Source: Bin87 sp965220055 (GTDB taxonomy: Bacteria > Chloroflexota > Dehalococcoidia > Lucifugimonadales > UBA3495). From it: a stretch of 64,000 nt of DNA. Of this stretch, positions 24,686 through 33,764 are shown in pieces (position 1 is the stretch's first letter; each line of letters starts with the position of its first letter). The stretch covers positions 1,116,001 through 1,180,000 of the forward strand of contig CBDCPE010000004.1 of assembly GCA_965220055.1 (NCBI GenBank). The letters run 5' to 3'. The notes beneath the pieces were generated by a model. It had not been told where the DNA came from. It did no database searches and was given only the letters and a program-made list of their open reading frames with translations. Both the position numbers and the translations under genes were made by a program.

Positions 24686-25798
24686 CTATCCGTTGAAGAT
24701 GTCCTCGGGAAGGAACGCCGACACCGTGACGTTGGGCAGGTCCACGATGTTGCTGACGCGGAGGTCCACGGCCACACTGCAAATTATGTAAGCCTGTTCT
24801 GCAGTCCAACCGCGTTCCTGCAGCAGAGCGATCATGTTGAGAAGGGCGTTGCGGGCCGCCAAGGCGAGGCTGTCCTCGCCTTCCTGGGTGCCGTCGGCGC
24901 GGATGGGGTAGCCGAGGGTGGCGGTGAAGTTCCGGGGTGCGGCCCATTCGGGTGGCAGGAAGTACCCGGGGTGAGAATAGCGCGGGAAGATTATGTTGTG
25001 CCGCGCTGCCTCGCCCTTGTGGATGGCGAAACGGACGGCCGCGGTTGCGCCCATTTCAATGGCCGTGATGCAGACCTCGCCATCGCCTTGGGCGAAATGA
25101 CCGTCGCCGGCGGAGTAGAGGCCGCCGGGCACGGAAACCGGGATAAACAGGCGCGATCCAGTGGTTAATTGCTTGGCGTCCACGTTACCGCAGTTTTCGC
25201 GCGGAGGAATGGTACGCAAGCCTTCATTGGCGATCCGGCCGCCGGCTGGTACAGCATCCTCCGGGTCGGGCGGGGCGGCCTGTCCGCCGCGGCGCACCCA
25301 GTCGGCCTCGCGGGCGGCCCAAGCGGCCATCTGTTCGTGGGAAGGCGCCAGACCGGCGGTGCCCATGAAGGACCCATCGGGGATTCGAACACCGGAAATT
25401 TGCGCGGAGGTTGCCCAGCCATCGGCGATATCCCAGTGGACCAGGTACGGGTTCGTGAACAGGTCGCGGAGGAACCCGGCGCCGGGGCGGTTGCGGGTCC
25501 AACCCCGAGGCTGGGCCGTTATGTCAAGGTATTCTATCTCCAACAGGTCACCGGGTTCCGCGCCCTTGACGTAGACCGGGCCGGTAAGGGGGTGGCCGAC
25601 CTTGGCATCTAGGCCGCCAAGGTCGGCGGCGGTCATGCTGGGCTGAATCTGGGAATCGGAGGCGTCGCGGGTTTCGAGGACGACCTCTTCGCCGGGGTCG
25701 ACCTCGACGATGGGAGGGATGTCGGGGTGCCAGCGGTTGTGACCCAGGTTCGGTTGTTCCTTGAGGCGCTTGGCGCGATCAATGTTGACGGACTGCAT
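24686..25798 (-). CDS. Acetamidase/formamidase family protein
   Basis: 370 residues of the FmdA/AmdA family, cytoplasmic enzymes that hydrolyse formamide, acetamide or short amides to ammonia and the acid. Landmarks: LGHNRWHPDIPPIVEVDPGEEV near the N-terminus, LTGPVYVKGAEPGDLLEIEYLDI, NCGNVDAKQLTTGSRLFIPVSVPGGLYSAGDGHFAQGDGEV, and VDLRVSNIVDLPNVTVSAFLPEDIF at the end. Typical length 300-450. It follows the TPP enzyme on the same strand with a hairpin in between, so cotranscription may be partial. Confidence 0.92.
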   Translation of the reverse strand: MQSVNIDRAKRLKEQPNLGHNRWHPDIPPIVEVDPGEEVVLETRDASDSQIQPSMTAADLGGLDAKVGHPLTGPVYVKGAEPGDLLEIEYLDITAQPRGWTRNRPGAGFLRDLFTNPYLVHWDIADGWATSAQISGVRIPDGSFMGTAGLAPSHEQMAAWAAREADWVRRGGQAAPPDPEDAVPAGGRIANEGLRTIPPRENCGNVDAKQLTTGSRLFIPVSVPGGLYSAGDGHFAQGDGEVCITAIEMGATAAVRFAIHKGEAARHNIIFPRYSHPGYFLPPEWAAPRNFTATLGYPIRADGTQEGEDSLALAARNALLNMIALLQERGWTAEQAYIICSVAVDLRVSNIVDLPNVTVSAFLPEDIFNG

Positions 25799-25842
25799 GG
25801 CGGTTCCTCCTGGCGCAATCGGTTGAGCGGGGATTAAAGATG

Positions 25843-25909
25843 CGGGCGGGTGTCAAACCCGCCCGTACGCGTTTCGCTGCAGAGGCAGGGGCGAATGTTG
25901 GTTCGCCCC
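25843..25909. repeat. Two palindromic repeats between the TPP enzyme and acetamidase genes
   Basis: CGGGCGGGT-GTCAA-ACCCGCCCG (25843-25865) is a perfect hairpin. GGGGCGAAT-GTTG-GTTCGCCCC (25888-25909) is an imperfect member of the GGGGCGAAT family also seen at 36422 and 57367. They may act as transcript-processing or attenuator hairpins, or be mobile palindromes. Confidence 0.6.
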
Positions 25910-25915
25910 CACGCC

Positions 25916-27598
25916 CTATAGGGACCAGTCGTCGGGGAGTTCGGGCGTAGGCAAGGGTCGGATCATGACCTCTACGAGGGCAGACTGGCCTTCCTCGGTG
26001 GCGCGGATGGCGCGCTGGAAGGCAGGGCGGATGTCCTCGGGATGCTCGACCCGCTCGGAGAAGCAACCGAGGCCATTGGCAACGACGCTGAAGTTGCCGC
26101 CCAGGACGGCCATCTCCGGGGGCGTGCCATTGGGGTCTTCCATGCCCATCATGCCGCCTCCGGTGCCGCCGTTGTTGATGACGACCGTGAGAATGGGCAG
26201 GCCCATGCGGGAAGCGGTTTCAAGGTCCATGCCGGTCATGCCGAAGGAGGCATCGCCGAGGACGTGGACGACCAGATGGTCAGGGCGGCCGAGCTTGGTG
26301 CCGATGGCGGCGCCGACGGACCAACCCATGGCGGCCATACCACCCATGGCGACGAAGTTGCGCGGGCGGGTGGTCTGCCAGAAGGGGACCACGTAACCGC
26401 GGCTGCCGCCGGCGTCGTGGAGGGCGATGGTGCGGTCGGGATCGATGAGCTGCTGCAGCTCGTGGACGACACGATAACCGTTGGTGGGGGTCTCGGAGTC
26501 GGTGAAGCGCGGCATCCATTCGGCCTCGGACTTCTCGTGGCAAGCGCGGATCTCATCGACGATTTCCTGCTTGATGCCGCCTCCGTTAGGACCGATGCGC
26601 TGACGGACGGCGTCGATGATGGCGCGCAGGGCGAGCTTGGCGTCGGCGAGCATAGGGAGGTCGACCTGGTAGGTCTTATTGAGGTCCGCGGGGTCGGCGT
26701 TGACGTGGATGATGCTGACCCCTGCCGGGATCGGCCGGCCGTCGGTGCCGTTGGGCTGGCGGAAGGAGTTGCCGACGGCGAGGACGACATCGGCTCTCCG
26801 GTTGATCTGGATGGCCGCACCGGAGGCATAACGGCTGCGGGGATAGACGCCACCGCCGAGGGAGAGGGGGTGATTTTCGGGGAAGATGCCCTTGCCCATG
26901 ATGGTGGTAGCGACGGGCATGGAGAGCATTTCGGCCAGCTCGCGGACCTCGTCGGCGGCACCGGCGCTCATGGCACCGCCGCCGGCGTTGAGAACCGGCA
27001 GGCTGGCGCTGACCAGGAGGTCGGCGGCGCGCTGGACCTCGGCATCGGCGGGGCCGGACTTGCCGGGGGTGCCCACGGGCGTGTAGGCGAGGGCGGATTC
27101 ATCGGCCTCGGCGGTGAGGACATCCTGGTGCATTTCCAGGACGACGGGGCCAGGGGAGCCGGAGCGCAGGGCCGTGAAAGCGCGGCGCATGACCTGGGGA
27201 ATGTCCTGGACACGGGTGAAGGAGCCGCGCCACTTGCACAGGCCGTCGAAGATGCTGGCGGAGACCTCCTGCTGCCACTCCTGGCCGAGGTTACGCAGGG
27301 GGTGCTGACCCATGAGGAGCAGCACGGGGACGTTGTCGGCGTAGCAACCGGCGATGCCGGTCAGACAGTTGGTTGCGCCCGGCCCGGTGCCGGTCATGGC
27401 GACGCCGACGTCGCCGGTGGCGCGGGCGTAGCCGTCCGCGATCTCAACGCCGAGACGCTCGTTGCGGGCGGCGAAGGGCCGGACGGTGGAGGCGCGCAAG
27501 GGGCCCCACAGGGGGGCGAGGCCACCGCCGGCGAATCCGGATATGTAACGTATTCCTTCCTGTTCGAGGGCTTTGACTACGGCTTCCGATCCACGCAT
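25916..27598 (-). CDS. Thiamine-diphosphate enzyme, acetolactate synthase-like (paralogue 1)
   Basis: 560 residues with the three domains of the ALS/benzoylformate decarboxylase family. Pyr domain with the ThDP-activating glutamate in AARNERLGVEIADGYARATG, a central domain (GKGIFPENHPLSLGG), and the PP domain with ThDP/Mg motif GDASFGMTGMDLETASRMGLPILTVVINNGG. Canonical motif is GDG; here GDA. No FAD or regulatory partner is seen. Reaction unknown; 2-oxo acid decarboxylation or carboligation. ATG at 27598 has GAGGTG upstream. Confidence 0.87.
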   Translation of the reverse strand: MRGSEAVVKALEQEGIRYISGFAGGGLAPLWGPLRASTVRPFAARNERLGVEIADGYARATGDVGVAMTGTGPGATNCLTGIAGCYADNVPVLLLMGQHPLRNLGQEWQQEVSASIFDGLCKWRGSFTRVQDIPQVMRRAFTALRSGSPGPVVLEMHQDVLTAEADESALAYTPVGTPGKSGPADAEVQRAADLLVSASLPVLNAGGGAMSAGAADEVRELAEMLSMPVATTIMGKGIFPENHPLSLGGGVYPRSRYASGAAIQINRRADVVLAVGNSFRQPNGTDGRPIPAGVSIIHVNADPADLNKTYQVDLPMLADAKLALRAIIDAVRQRIGPNGGGIKQEIVDEIRACHEKSEAEWMPRFTDSETPTNGYRVVHELQQLIDPDRTIALHDAGGSRGYVVPFWQTTRPRNFVAMGGMAAMGWSVGAAIGTKLGRPDHLVVHVLGDASFGMTGMDLETASRMGLPILTVVINNGGTGGGMMGMEDPNGTPPEMAVLGGNFSVVANGLGCFSERVEHPEDIRPAFQRAIRATEEGQSALVEVMIRPLPTPELPDDWSL

Positions 27599-27644
27599 GG
27601 CTGCACCTCTCGTCGGTTGGGACGGCTCAGGCTCCAAGCGGCAA

Positions 27645-27675
27645 CGAGATTGGCACGCTGCGCTCGCAATGACAG
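27645..27675. repeat. GAGATTGCC-type interspersed repeat
   Basis: CGAGATTGGCACGCTGCGCTCGCAATGACA-type element. Related copies are at 28580, 32720, 33548, 33592, 36378 and 40686, always between genes. Confidence 0.7.
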
Positions 27676-27874
27676 GAACCGGCCGGTGGGTAGACTAGCC
27701 GGGATGATAGGGCAGCGTGGGGGCGGGGTCAACCGGGCAGCAGTCGCGGTGTGGTTCCGATTGAAGTTGGTCCGGTCCGGAAAACCGGTAGGCGGCGGCG
27801 TCCCAGGGCGAATGATCATTCTGCCCAACGAAAGGTGGCTGACTGGATCCGTCGACGGGGACCGGATTTTGCTC

Positions 27875-28027
27875 CGACGAGGTCAGGGCGATCCTTCGAC
27901 GAGGTCAGGACGATCCTCCGACGAGGTCAGGACGATCCTCCGACGAGGTCAGGGCGATCCTTCGACGAGGTCAGGGCGATCCTTCGACGAGGTCAGGGCG
28001 ATCCTTCGACGAGGTCAGGATGAGCGG
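27875..28027. repeat. 22-bp tandem repeat, seven copies
   Basis: Unit CGACGAGGTCAGGGCGATCCTT, starting at 27875 and every 22 bases to 28007 (the last copy truncated), with a few substitutions (GGG/GGA, CTT/CTC). Located between the TPP enzyme and the PaREP1-like gene, 3' to the latter. Confidence 0.9.
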
Positions 28028-28058
28028 AGGACAGGCTCACGATGAGCGGGGGATGGGT

Positions 28059-28430
28059 TCACGCGGACCTGGCGTTGAGGATTATGTTTACCAGGGATTC
28101 GATATCCGGCAGGTAGCCTTCGAGGTCTTCCTGTTCCATCCAATCGTTGTAGAAGTTGGAATGGCAGGACTGGGCCACGCCAAAGGTGGCGCGGACGAAT
28201 GGATTGTTGAGCTGCTCGGCCAACTGCAAGGCGGCGCGCCGATGGTGGGCGCACTCGGCGTGGGGCAGCCGGTAACTCTCGCAGTAGGCATTCAACGCCT
28301 GGCTGGTAGCCCCCCACAGCTTTTCCGCTCCCTGTACCGTGTCGCCGGCAGCGATTTCCCGCCTGGCGTCGTCAAGCAGCTTTTGCGCCAGTCGTGCATG
28401 TTTGTTTGCGGTGGGTCCTGGTGTCGCCAT
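28059..28430 (-). CDS. PaREP1/HEPN-like protein (paralogue A)
   Basis: 123 residues, all helical. LAQKLLDDARREIAAGDTVQGAEKLWGATSQALNAYCES then CHSNFYNDWMEQEDLEGYLPDIESLV. Clearly homologous to the protein at 32885-33238 (shared GD..Q..EK.WGA, NFY..W, D.E.LV). Families with this pattern (PaREP1, HEPN-like) are often linked to toxin-antitoxin or nucleotidyltransferase pairs, but no partner is adjacent here. Function unknown. Confidence 0.7.
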   Translation of the reverse strand: MATPGPTANKHARLAQKLLDDARREIAAGDTVQGAEKLWGATSQALNAYCESYRLPHAECAHHRRAALQLAEQLNNPFVRATFGVAQSCHSNFYNDWMEQEDLEGYLPDIESLVNIILNARSA

Positions 28431-28854
28431 CGGTAATGAAGTTCGAGGGTTGGAATACCCGGATAATAGGGCAGCACAATTTCAGGGTCAACCGCGTCGG
28501 TTGCTCACCCGCGCCCAGTATGTGATTGCGAGAAGCGACGCGTCAATGCCGCCGCCGGCACGACGTCTCCTGCGCCCACGAGATTGCCGCGCTTCGCTCG
28601 CAATGACACGGGAAAGCGCGCTCGCAATGACACGGGAAAGCGCGCTCGCAATGACACGGGAAAGCGCGCTCGCAATGACACGGGAAAGCGCGCTCGCCAT
28701 GACACGGGAAAGCGCGCTCGCAATGATGACACGGGAAGGGCGCTCGCTATTACGAGGGCAAGGGCACTCGCAATGACAGTTTGAACGCGGTTGGGTACGC
28801 ATCCGCGTCGGTTGCGATTGACACGCGGGGATGGCCGGCGTGGGGCCGGTCTGA
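28431..28854. other. Repeat-rich intergenic region
   Basis: Contains the GAGATTGCC-type repeat at 28580 leading directly into the 24-bp tandem array. Open frames here in all directions are repeat translations (e.g. ARNDTGKR), not genes. Confidence 0.6.
28595..28735. repeat. 24-bp tandem repeat
   Basis: Unit CGCTCGCAATGACACGGGAAAGCG from 28595, repeated at 28619, 28643, 28667, 28691 and, with a 3-base insertion, 28715. It appears to be an in-place amplification of the tail of the GAGATTGCC interspersed repeat. Confidence 0.9.
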
Positions 28855-29070
28855 TTATGGATGTGATGTGGGTCGGGACGGTTTGGCGCCGGCAGCGGAC
28901 AGGCGATTTCTGCTGCCGACGATGATTAGCGGATCGGTGTTTTGATCGGCTTCCTCCTGAGGTTTGGATTGGACAGGCGCTGAATTTGAAGAGTGTTGAC
29001 CAGGTTCCGAGCGGTTATCAGCCCTACGGCCGGAGGTTTTGCGCTGTGGTTTTTTGCTCTCATTGCCCAT
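28855..29070 (-). CDS. Possible small basic protein (71 aa)
   Basis: MGNESKKPQRKTSGRRADNRSEPGQ… is polar and disordered, with a short DPLIIVGSRNRLS segment. No family recognised. Could be a real small protein or chance; no strong ribosome binding site. Confidence 0.3.
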   Translation of the reverse strand: MGNESKKPQRKTSGRRADNRSEPGQHSSNSAPVQSKPQEEADQNTDPLIIVGSRNRLSAAGAKPSRPTSHP

Positions 29071-29280
29071 GCCCGAGGCATGGCGCGCTGTGGCGGGCGC
29101 GGTGGCCGGGGCGACTACACCGGGTAAAGTGGCCGGTGGCAGTCGCCCACAAAGGCCGGCAGCGACTTAGTGCTGATTGGCCGTGAACGCTCGGAACCTG
29201 GTCGGGACCTGAGTTTTTCGCCTGCTGGATAATTATAGCACAGGCGTTCGCAGGTGGGTAACGGCGGAGGTATCAGATAA

Positions 29281-29571
29281 TCAGCGAGGTGGATCTGGGA
29301 CGGACCTACTGGTATTTGTCCCAGGAATTCCAATCGTGGGGATCTCCTTGAGGAGGAATTTCAGCTCGGCGTAGGCGTGATGCCACTTGATGACGTCGAT
29401 GGTGGGTATGATCGACTCGCAGTCGACGAGTTCGGCCATTTTTGCGCTGGCCAACTCGTAGCGTTGTTCGTATTCCTCCACCTCTCGCCGTTTAGATGCG
29501 ATCAAATCCGGCAGGTCGGCCGCGGATATGCATCGAACTGGAATGCGGCTATTCGTTTTGAGGGTCGTCAT
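29281..29571 (-). CDS. Hypothetical protein (96 aa)
   Basis: Central coiled helix (LPDLIASKRREVEEYEQRYELASAKMAELVDCE) followed by IIPTIDVIKWHHAYAELKFLLKE. Not recognised. It lies immediately downstream of the DNA methyltransferase on the same strand (72-base gap) and so may be cotranscribed with it as an accessory protein. Confidence 0.6.
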   Translation of the reverse strand: MTTLKTNSRIPVRCISAADLPDLIASKRREVEEYEQRYELASAKMAELVDCESIIPTIDVIKWHHAYAELKFLLKEIPTIGIPGTNTSRSVPDPPR

Positions 29572-29643
29572 ATCGGTTCTCCCACTGTCGATTTATTTGG
29601 GCCTCACCACGGGTATGGTCAAAACCCTCGGATAACCGGATCG

Positions 29644-32553
29644 CTAGACCACTAGCCGAGCGGATTTGGGGCGGGCCTTGCCGCCGTGGACGGAGGGTTC
29701 GGCGCACCACTTGGCCGAGAGGAGACGGACAGCCTGGTAGATGTCCTCATCAAAGCCGAGCAGGTCGCAGATGACCCGGTGATCGAGGTGGGCGCGATTG
29801 GGGTCGGCGTCGGCCAAGTATGCGGGCTTGAGCTCGAGACCCCTGAATTCGTCGAAGATGGATTCAGCGGTTACCAATTGCAGTTCTGTGAGGGTGCGGA
29901 AGTCCAAGACGAGGAGCGATTCAATGCCAGTCACTGTGGTTCGGCCTCGGCCATCTTGTTGCCTGTTGGAGTGCCACCAATAGGCCAACAGACCCAGTGT
30001 ACTATTGCTCCATATCACAAAAGCAGTTTCGAACCGTTGGTTCTTAAACGTTATGTTTGGCCAAGCTATGCCGCCTACAGTCGCTCGCAGCGTGTATGCG
30101 GCGGCAAGCGGTTGAGAATTGAAGCGGAAGTCACGGTTCAGATGTGACCTACTTGCGGTGCCCCAGACATCATCTGCCTTGCGCTCCAAACCCGGTCTTA
30201 CTTGCAATTGGGAGTCGGGCTCACAGACCATGAAAGTCTCTTTCTTAGCGTCGTGGCTCCACAGGCAAGGATAAGTAGCTGTAGGCGAAGGAGAAACCCG
30301 AACAAACGGTGCTTTCGCGCCCGCGATGTTCATATCATGATACCCCCGGTTCCCAACAGCAGTTAGCGGCGCTATCCGTATTTCCAAAGCGCTCCTGTTG
30401 GCAGGTAGCCACAGTTTCGACTGCGTCAAAGCGTAGGCGGACTGAGCCAATGAGAAATCAACCAATCTGACACTACCCCAGCCGTGCCCGGCCCCTGAGT
30501 TTGGAGCGCTGATAATTTCGCCCTCCATTTCGCTGCCAATCTCGACCCGAAAACCGCCGTAAGGTCCATCACCGATGCCATTGACAGTCTCCGCGCCAGA
30601 GAGCGTTTTAGCGATGGCGTCGGCTTCGGCGAAACCCTGAGGTCGCTGACGGAGGGATACGAACCGACCGATTTTGTTCGCGGTGTTGCCACTTCCCTTG
30701 CGCGCGACAACCAAGCACTCTCCCATACCGGTATCGGAGGAGAAAGAGATATCGCGTCCATTCGCGGCGATGCTGAGCACCTCCAAATTGTCATAGTCTT
30801 TCTCCAACATTTGCCGAAAACCAACCCAGGACTGGCCGGCGGCTGCGGAAAGGGGCATTACCAACGCCAAAACTCCGCCTGCCTTGAGTTTCCGATGGGC
30901 CAAGGCAGCGAACGCAGAGGCAATTCCAGCATAGCCGTGATAACAGGTTCCTTTTGCGAAGCGGCTAAGCGTGGACGCCATTTGCTTTTGCGTGTCTAAG
31001 TCGGTGGCAAGTCCGCGGAATTGTTTCACATAGTCTTTGTCCCTACTGCTGCCTTCCCAATCAGAGCTGGCACGAGTGAATGGGGGGTTCATGATCACTA
31101 GGTCAAAATGCTCATCTTGGATGTCCGCTGTTATCTGGGCCGCAGTCTGTTCTCCAACACTACCGGTACGAAGGGCTGGATCGCTGGTGTTGAACAGCGT
31201 TTGGACCGCAGAGGACTGGAGCAACTCCAGTGATCCGATTTTGACCGTCCCGTCAGCCTGACGTCCGTAAGGCATGGTGTAAAGGCGCGACTGAGCGAAC
31301 TGTGTATCGGGGTACGCTCCTGACAACGTGGATCCGGTGATGTGAATCGCAGAAGGCATCACGTCACAGCCGTACAGAACTTCCTCCATCATCCTGACGT
31401 GGATAGCAGAAGGGTCTCCACCAGCCCGCTCGTGCCGGGCAGCGATCTGGTCGTAGACGGCCGAAAGCAGTGCACCGGTGCCGCAGGCGAAATCTCCGAT
31501 CCGAAGCTTGCCGATGGCTTCGGCGTCGGACCAATCGATCCCATCCATCTTGGCTACGGCCAGACGAGCCAGCAGGGCGGCCGACGCCGGGAGGGTGTAG
31601 AACGTGGCCAAGTACTTGCGGTCCGCGATGAGCCGCTGGAAGATGCGTCCGGTAAGGTCGTGAGCGTTGTTGACGCCGGTTGCGCCGAACTCTTCCGCGG
31701 TGTTGCGGAGCACATTCAGGATCTGGCTGGCTTCCGGGGCAGGCAACTGGGTCAATATGTCGCGTGCGATCGCGAAAATGGACCAATAGTTGATGTCCAG
31801 GATGGTCGCCCAAGATGCAAGAGTCGCGGACTTAGGATTTGAAACCTCGGGGCCGCAGACGAGTACCAGGGTGTTCACGCCGTCATGCATCCCCGCGATG
31901 CGCTCATGAAACACCAGGGCGTTGGCAAGGATCGCGGAAGCCATGCGGCGAGTCTGTTGGACATCCGCCATGCCCAGAAGCCGCGCGATCGTGGCAGATA
32001 TATTGGGCCTGTTATCCGCCATTTGGTCAAGGATAGTCGCCGCTTTATCTATACCATCTTCGAGCGCGTCAGCCGCAGCGTTTACGGCTTTCTGGGGAAC
32101 GGACACGAGACGGATCAGGTCGGCCAAGTCGGCTACGGATCCCTCAAGCCATCCCGATTCGGGGAAGCGGCTATGATCTTCGTCGTCGTAAAACACAGCA
32201 TAAGATAGCCGAGCAGAATTTAGAGAAGAACGCAGATCCTCGCCAAACCTGACCGAGTCGGGATAACGCAAAGCAATAGAGGCTTCTATGGAATGAGTTT
32301 CATCAACAACCGGCAGTCCTAACCTTCCCAATGCGTCGGTTTCACCAGTTCCCAAGGCTTCGTACTCGGCCTCTACGACTACTGGAGCCCGGTCAGGGGC
32401 CGTGATCAAATTGTCGAGCTGAAGGCTGGGTTGTCCGACTATTAGCTGAGTGTTCTCCGAACGAACCTGGCAGCCGAACAGCATGCCGCGCAGCAAGTCG
32501 CCAAGGTCGTTGTTGGCGCTGGGTTCGCTGTGACGGGGTTGTTGGGTTGTCAT
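29644..32553 (-). CDS. N6-adenine DNA methyltransferase, large, restriction-modification type
   Basis: 969 residues. Gamma-class N6 methylase core: motif I GDFACGTGALLSAVYD (~residue 352-360) binds SAM and motif IV IMNPPFTRAS (~490) is catalytic. A helical domain (~100-330) precedes, and a target-recognition-like region (LWLPANRS, WPNITFKNQRFETAFVIWSN) follows. N-terminal VVVEAEYEAL could be a degenerate nuclease E-x-K strand, giving a type IIG-like enzyme; the lysine is replaced. No HsdS, HsdR or BREX genes are adjacent. ATG at 32553 has GGAG upstream; the frame is open 111 codons further through a repeat. Confidence 0.82.
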   Translation of the reverse strand: MTTQQPRHSEPSANNDLGDLLRGMLFGCQVRSENTQLIVGQPSLQLDNLITAPDRAPVVVEAEYEALGTGETDALGRLGLPVVDETHSIEASIALRYPDSVRFGEDLRSSLNSARLSYAVFYDDEDHSRFPESGWLEGSVADLADLIRLVSVPQKAVNAAADALEDGIDKAATILDQMADNRPNISATIARLLGMADVQQTRRMASAILANALVFHERIAGMHDGVNTLVLVCGPEVSNPKSATLASWATILDINYWSIFAIARDILTQLPAPEASQILNVLRNTAEEFGATGVNNAHDLTGRIFQRLIADRKYLATFYTLPASAALLARLAVAKMDGIDWSDAEAIGKLRIGDFACGTGALLSAVYDQIAARHERAGGDPSAIHVRMMEEVLYGCDVMPSAIHITGSTLSGAYPDTQFAQSRLYTMPYGRQADGTVKIGSLELLQSSAVQTLFNTSDPALRTGSVGEQTAAQITADIQDEHFDLVIMNPPFTRASSDWEGSSRDKDYVKQFRGLATDLDTQKQMASTLSRFAKGTCYHGYAGIASAFAALAHRKLKAGGVLALVMPLSAAAGQSWVGFRQMLEKDYDNLEVLSIAANGRDISFSSDTGMGECLVVARKGSGNTANKIGRFVSLRQRPQGFAEADAIAKTLSGAETVNGIGDGPYGGFRVEIGSEMEGEIISAPNSGAGHGWGSVRLVDFSLAQSAYALTQSKLWLPANRSALEIRIAPLTAVGNRGYHDMNIAGAKAPFVRVSPSPTATYPCLWSHDAKKETFMVCEPDSQLQVRPGLERKADDVWGTASRSHLNRDFRFNSQPLAAAYTLRATVGGIAWPNITFKNQRFETAFVIWSNSTLGLLAYWWHSNRQQDGRGRTTVTGIESLLVLDFRTLTELQLVTAESIFDEFRGLELKPAYLADADPNRAHLDHRVICDLLGFDEDIYQAVRLLSAKWCAEPSVHGGKARPKSARLVV

Positions 32554-32719
32554 GGCATACTCCGCACGTCCAGTTTCAGTGGTCGGCATGGTAGATGCGG
32601 CAGCAACCGGGGTCAACGCCCGGTTTCCGTTCAGGAACTGGGTTTGTTGACCGGCCGGCAGGGGGTGGGTATCGTCGCGGGAGTCGAAGGCGATTTGCAG
32701 AGTGGTGCGCTGTATCGAC

Positions 32720-32748
32720 GAGATTGCCGCGCTGCGCTCGCGATGACG
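32720..32748. repeat. GAGATTGCC-type interspersed repeat
   Basis: GAGATTGCCGCGCTGCGCTCGCGATGACG, upstream of the methyltransferase and just before the PaREP1-like paralogue. Confidence 0.7.
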
Positions 32749-32884
32749 GGGGATCTGGGCGGCGGGATTGCCGCGTCGCTGTGGTCTTTGGAATGACAAT
32801 TTGATGGCCGTAGGCGGGTTGGAGCTCCGACGACGCAGGGGTGCTACACTACGATTGAAGCATCCTGCGAGGTGGGGAAACGAC

Positions 32885-33238
32885 ATGGTAACCGGGACCT
32901 ACGTGGAGGCGGCGTGGCATTTGCTGGGGCAGGCGCGGGCCGAGCTGGAGCAAGGGGACGTTCGGCAGGCGTCGGAAAAGGGATGGGGCGCGGCGGCGCA
33001 GATGGTGAAGGCGATCGCGGAAAACCGAGGATGGCAGCATAGAACTCATGCAGCGCTGTTTCGGGTGGTCACCGATGTGGTGAGTGAGACCGGGGACGAC
33101 GAGATTCACAATCTGTTTAACGTTGCAAACAGCCTGCACACCAACTTCTACGAGAACTGGAACACCGCGGAAAGCGTGAGATCGGCTTTGTCGGACGTGG
33201 AGCGGTTGGTGGAGAGGCTGAATCCTCTGATGGAGTGA
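32885..33238 (+). CDS. PaREP1/HEPN-like protein (paralogue B)
   Basis: 117 residues: AWHLLGQARAELEQGDVRQASEKGWGAAAQMVKAIAENRGWQHRTHAALFRVV, then LHTNFYENWNTAESVRSALSDVERLVERL. Homologous to paralogue A at 28059-28430. GAGGTGGGG precedes the ATG at 32885. The two paralogues bracket the methyltransferase region in opposite orientations. Helical HEPN-like fold; role unknown. Confidence 0.75.
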   Translation: MVTGTYVEAAWHLLGQARAELEQGDVRQASEKGWGAAAQMVKAIAENRGWQHRTHAALFRVVTDVVSETGDDEIHNLFNVANSLHTNFYENWNTAESVRSALSDVERLVERLNPLME

Positions 33239-33764
33239 CGACGGGCCCGGTTCGATTGGCGGACAAGCGAGGCGAATATTTGAAGGGTGGCGGGACTGCC
33301 TCATGCCGACGCTCCACCGGGAGCGGAGAGGAGATTGTCTGGCCCTCCCCGTCCTGAGGTTTTTCTGAATTCCTGTTTTCGCAAGAATGAGAGAACGGCG
33401 CAGCAGGATGGGAAGGTGGGGAAAGCGGTGGTCCGTCAGGCTGACCCTGAGGCGAGTTAGAGAGTCAGGGCGTTTGTTGACCCGCAGGTAGGGTGTGGGT
33501 ATCATCGCGGCAATTCGCGGGTATGATGTGGCCGTTCGGGTCCTTACGAGATTGCCACGCTACGCTCGCAATGACAGGTGATTTGGGCGACGAGATTGCC
33601 ACGTCGCCGGGTCCCTCGCAATGACGGACGGGGACGGCGGTCGTTGCAATGAGAAACGGGGACGGGGCTCCTCACAATGACAAGTTGGGGCGACGGATTG
33701 CCGCGCAGCACTCGCTATGACAATCATCGGATGCTGGTAGTGCAGTGTCCACTGGAGAATTACC
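33239..33764. other. Intergenic region with interspersed repeats
   Basis: Holds GAGATTGCC-type repeats at 33548-33577 and 33592-33625 and a degenerate copy at about 33693-33724. No gene seen. Confidence 0.6.

Noticed and set aside
26042..28045. 667-residue plus-strand ORF
   Set aside because: Antisense to the TPP enzyme; composition is Gly/Asp/Val-rich shadow coding and its end is a translation of the 22-bp tandem repeat.
29644..32886. Longer methyltransferase reading frame starting near 32886
   Set aside because: The first 111 codons run through an interspersed repeat; ATG at 32553 has a ribosome binding site and a plausible N-terminus.
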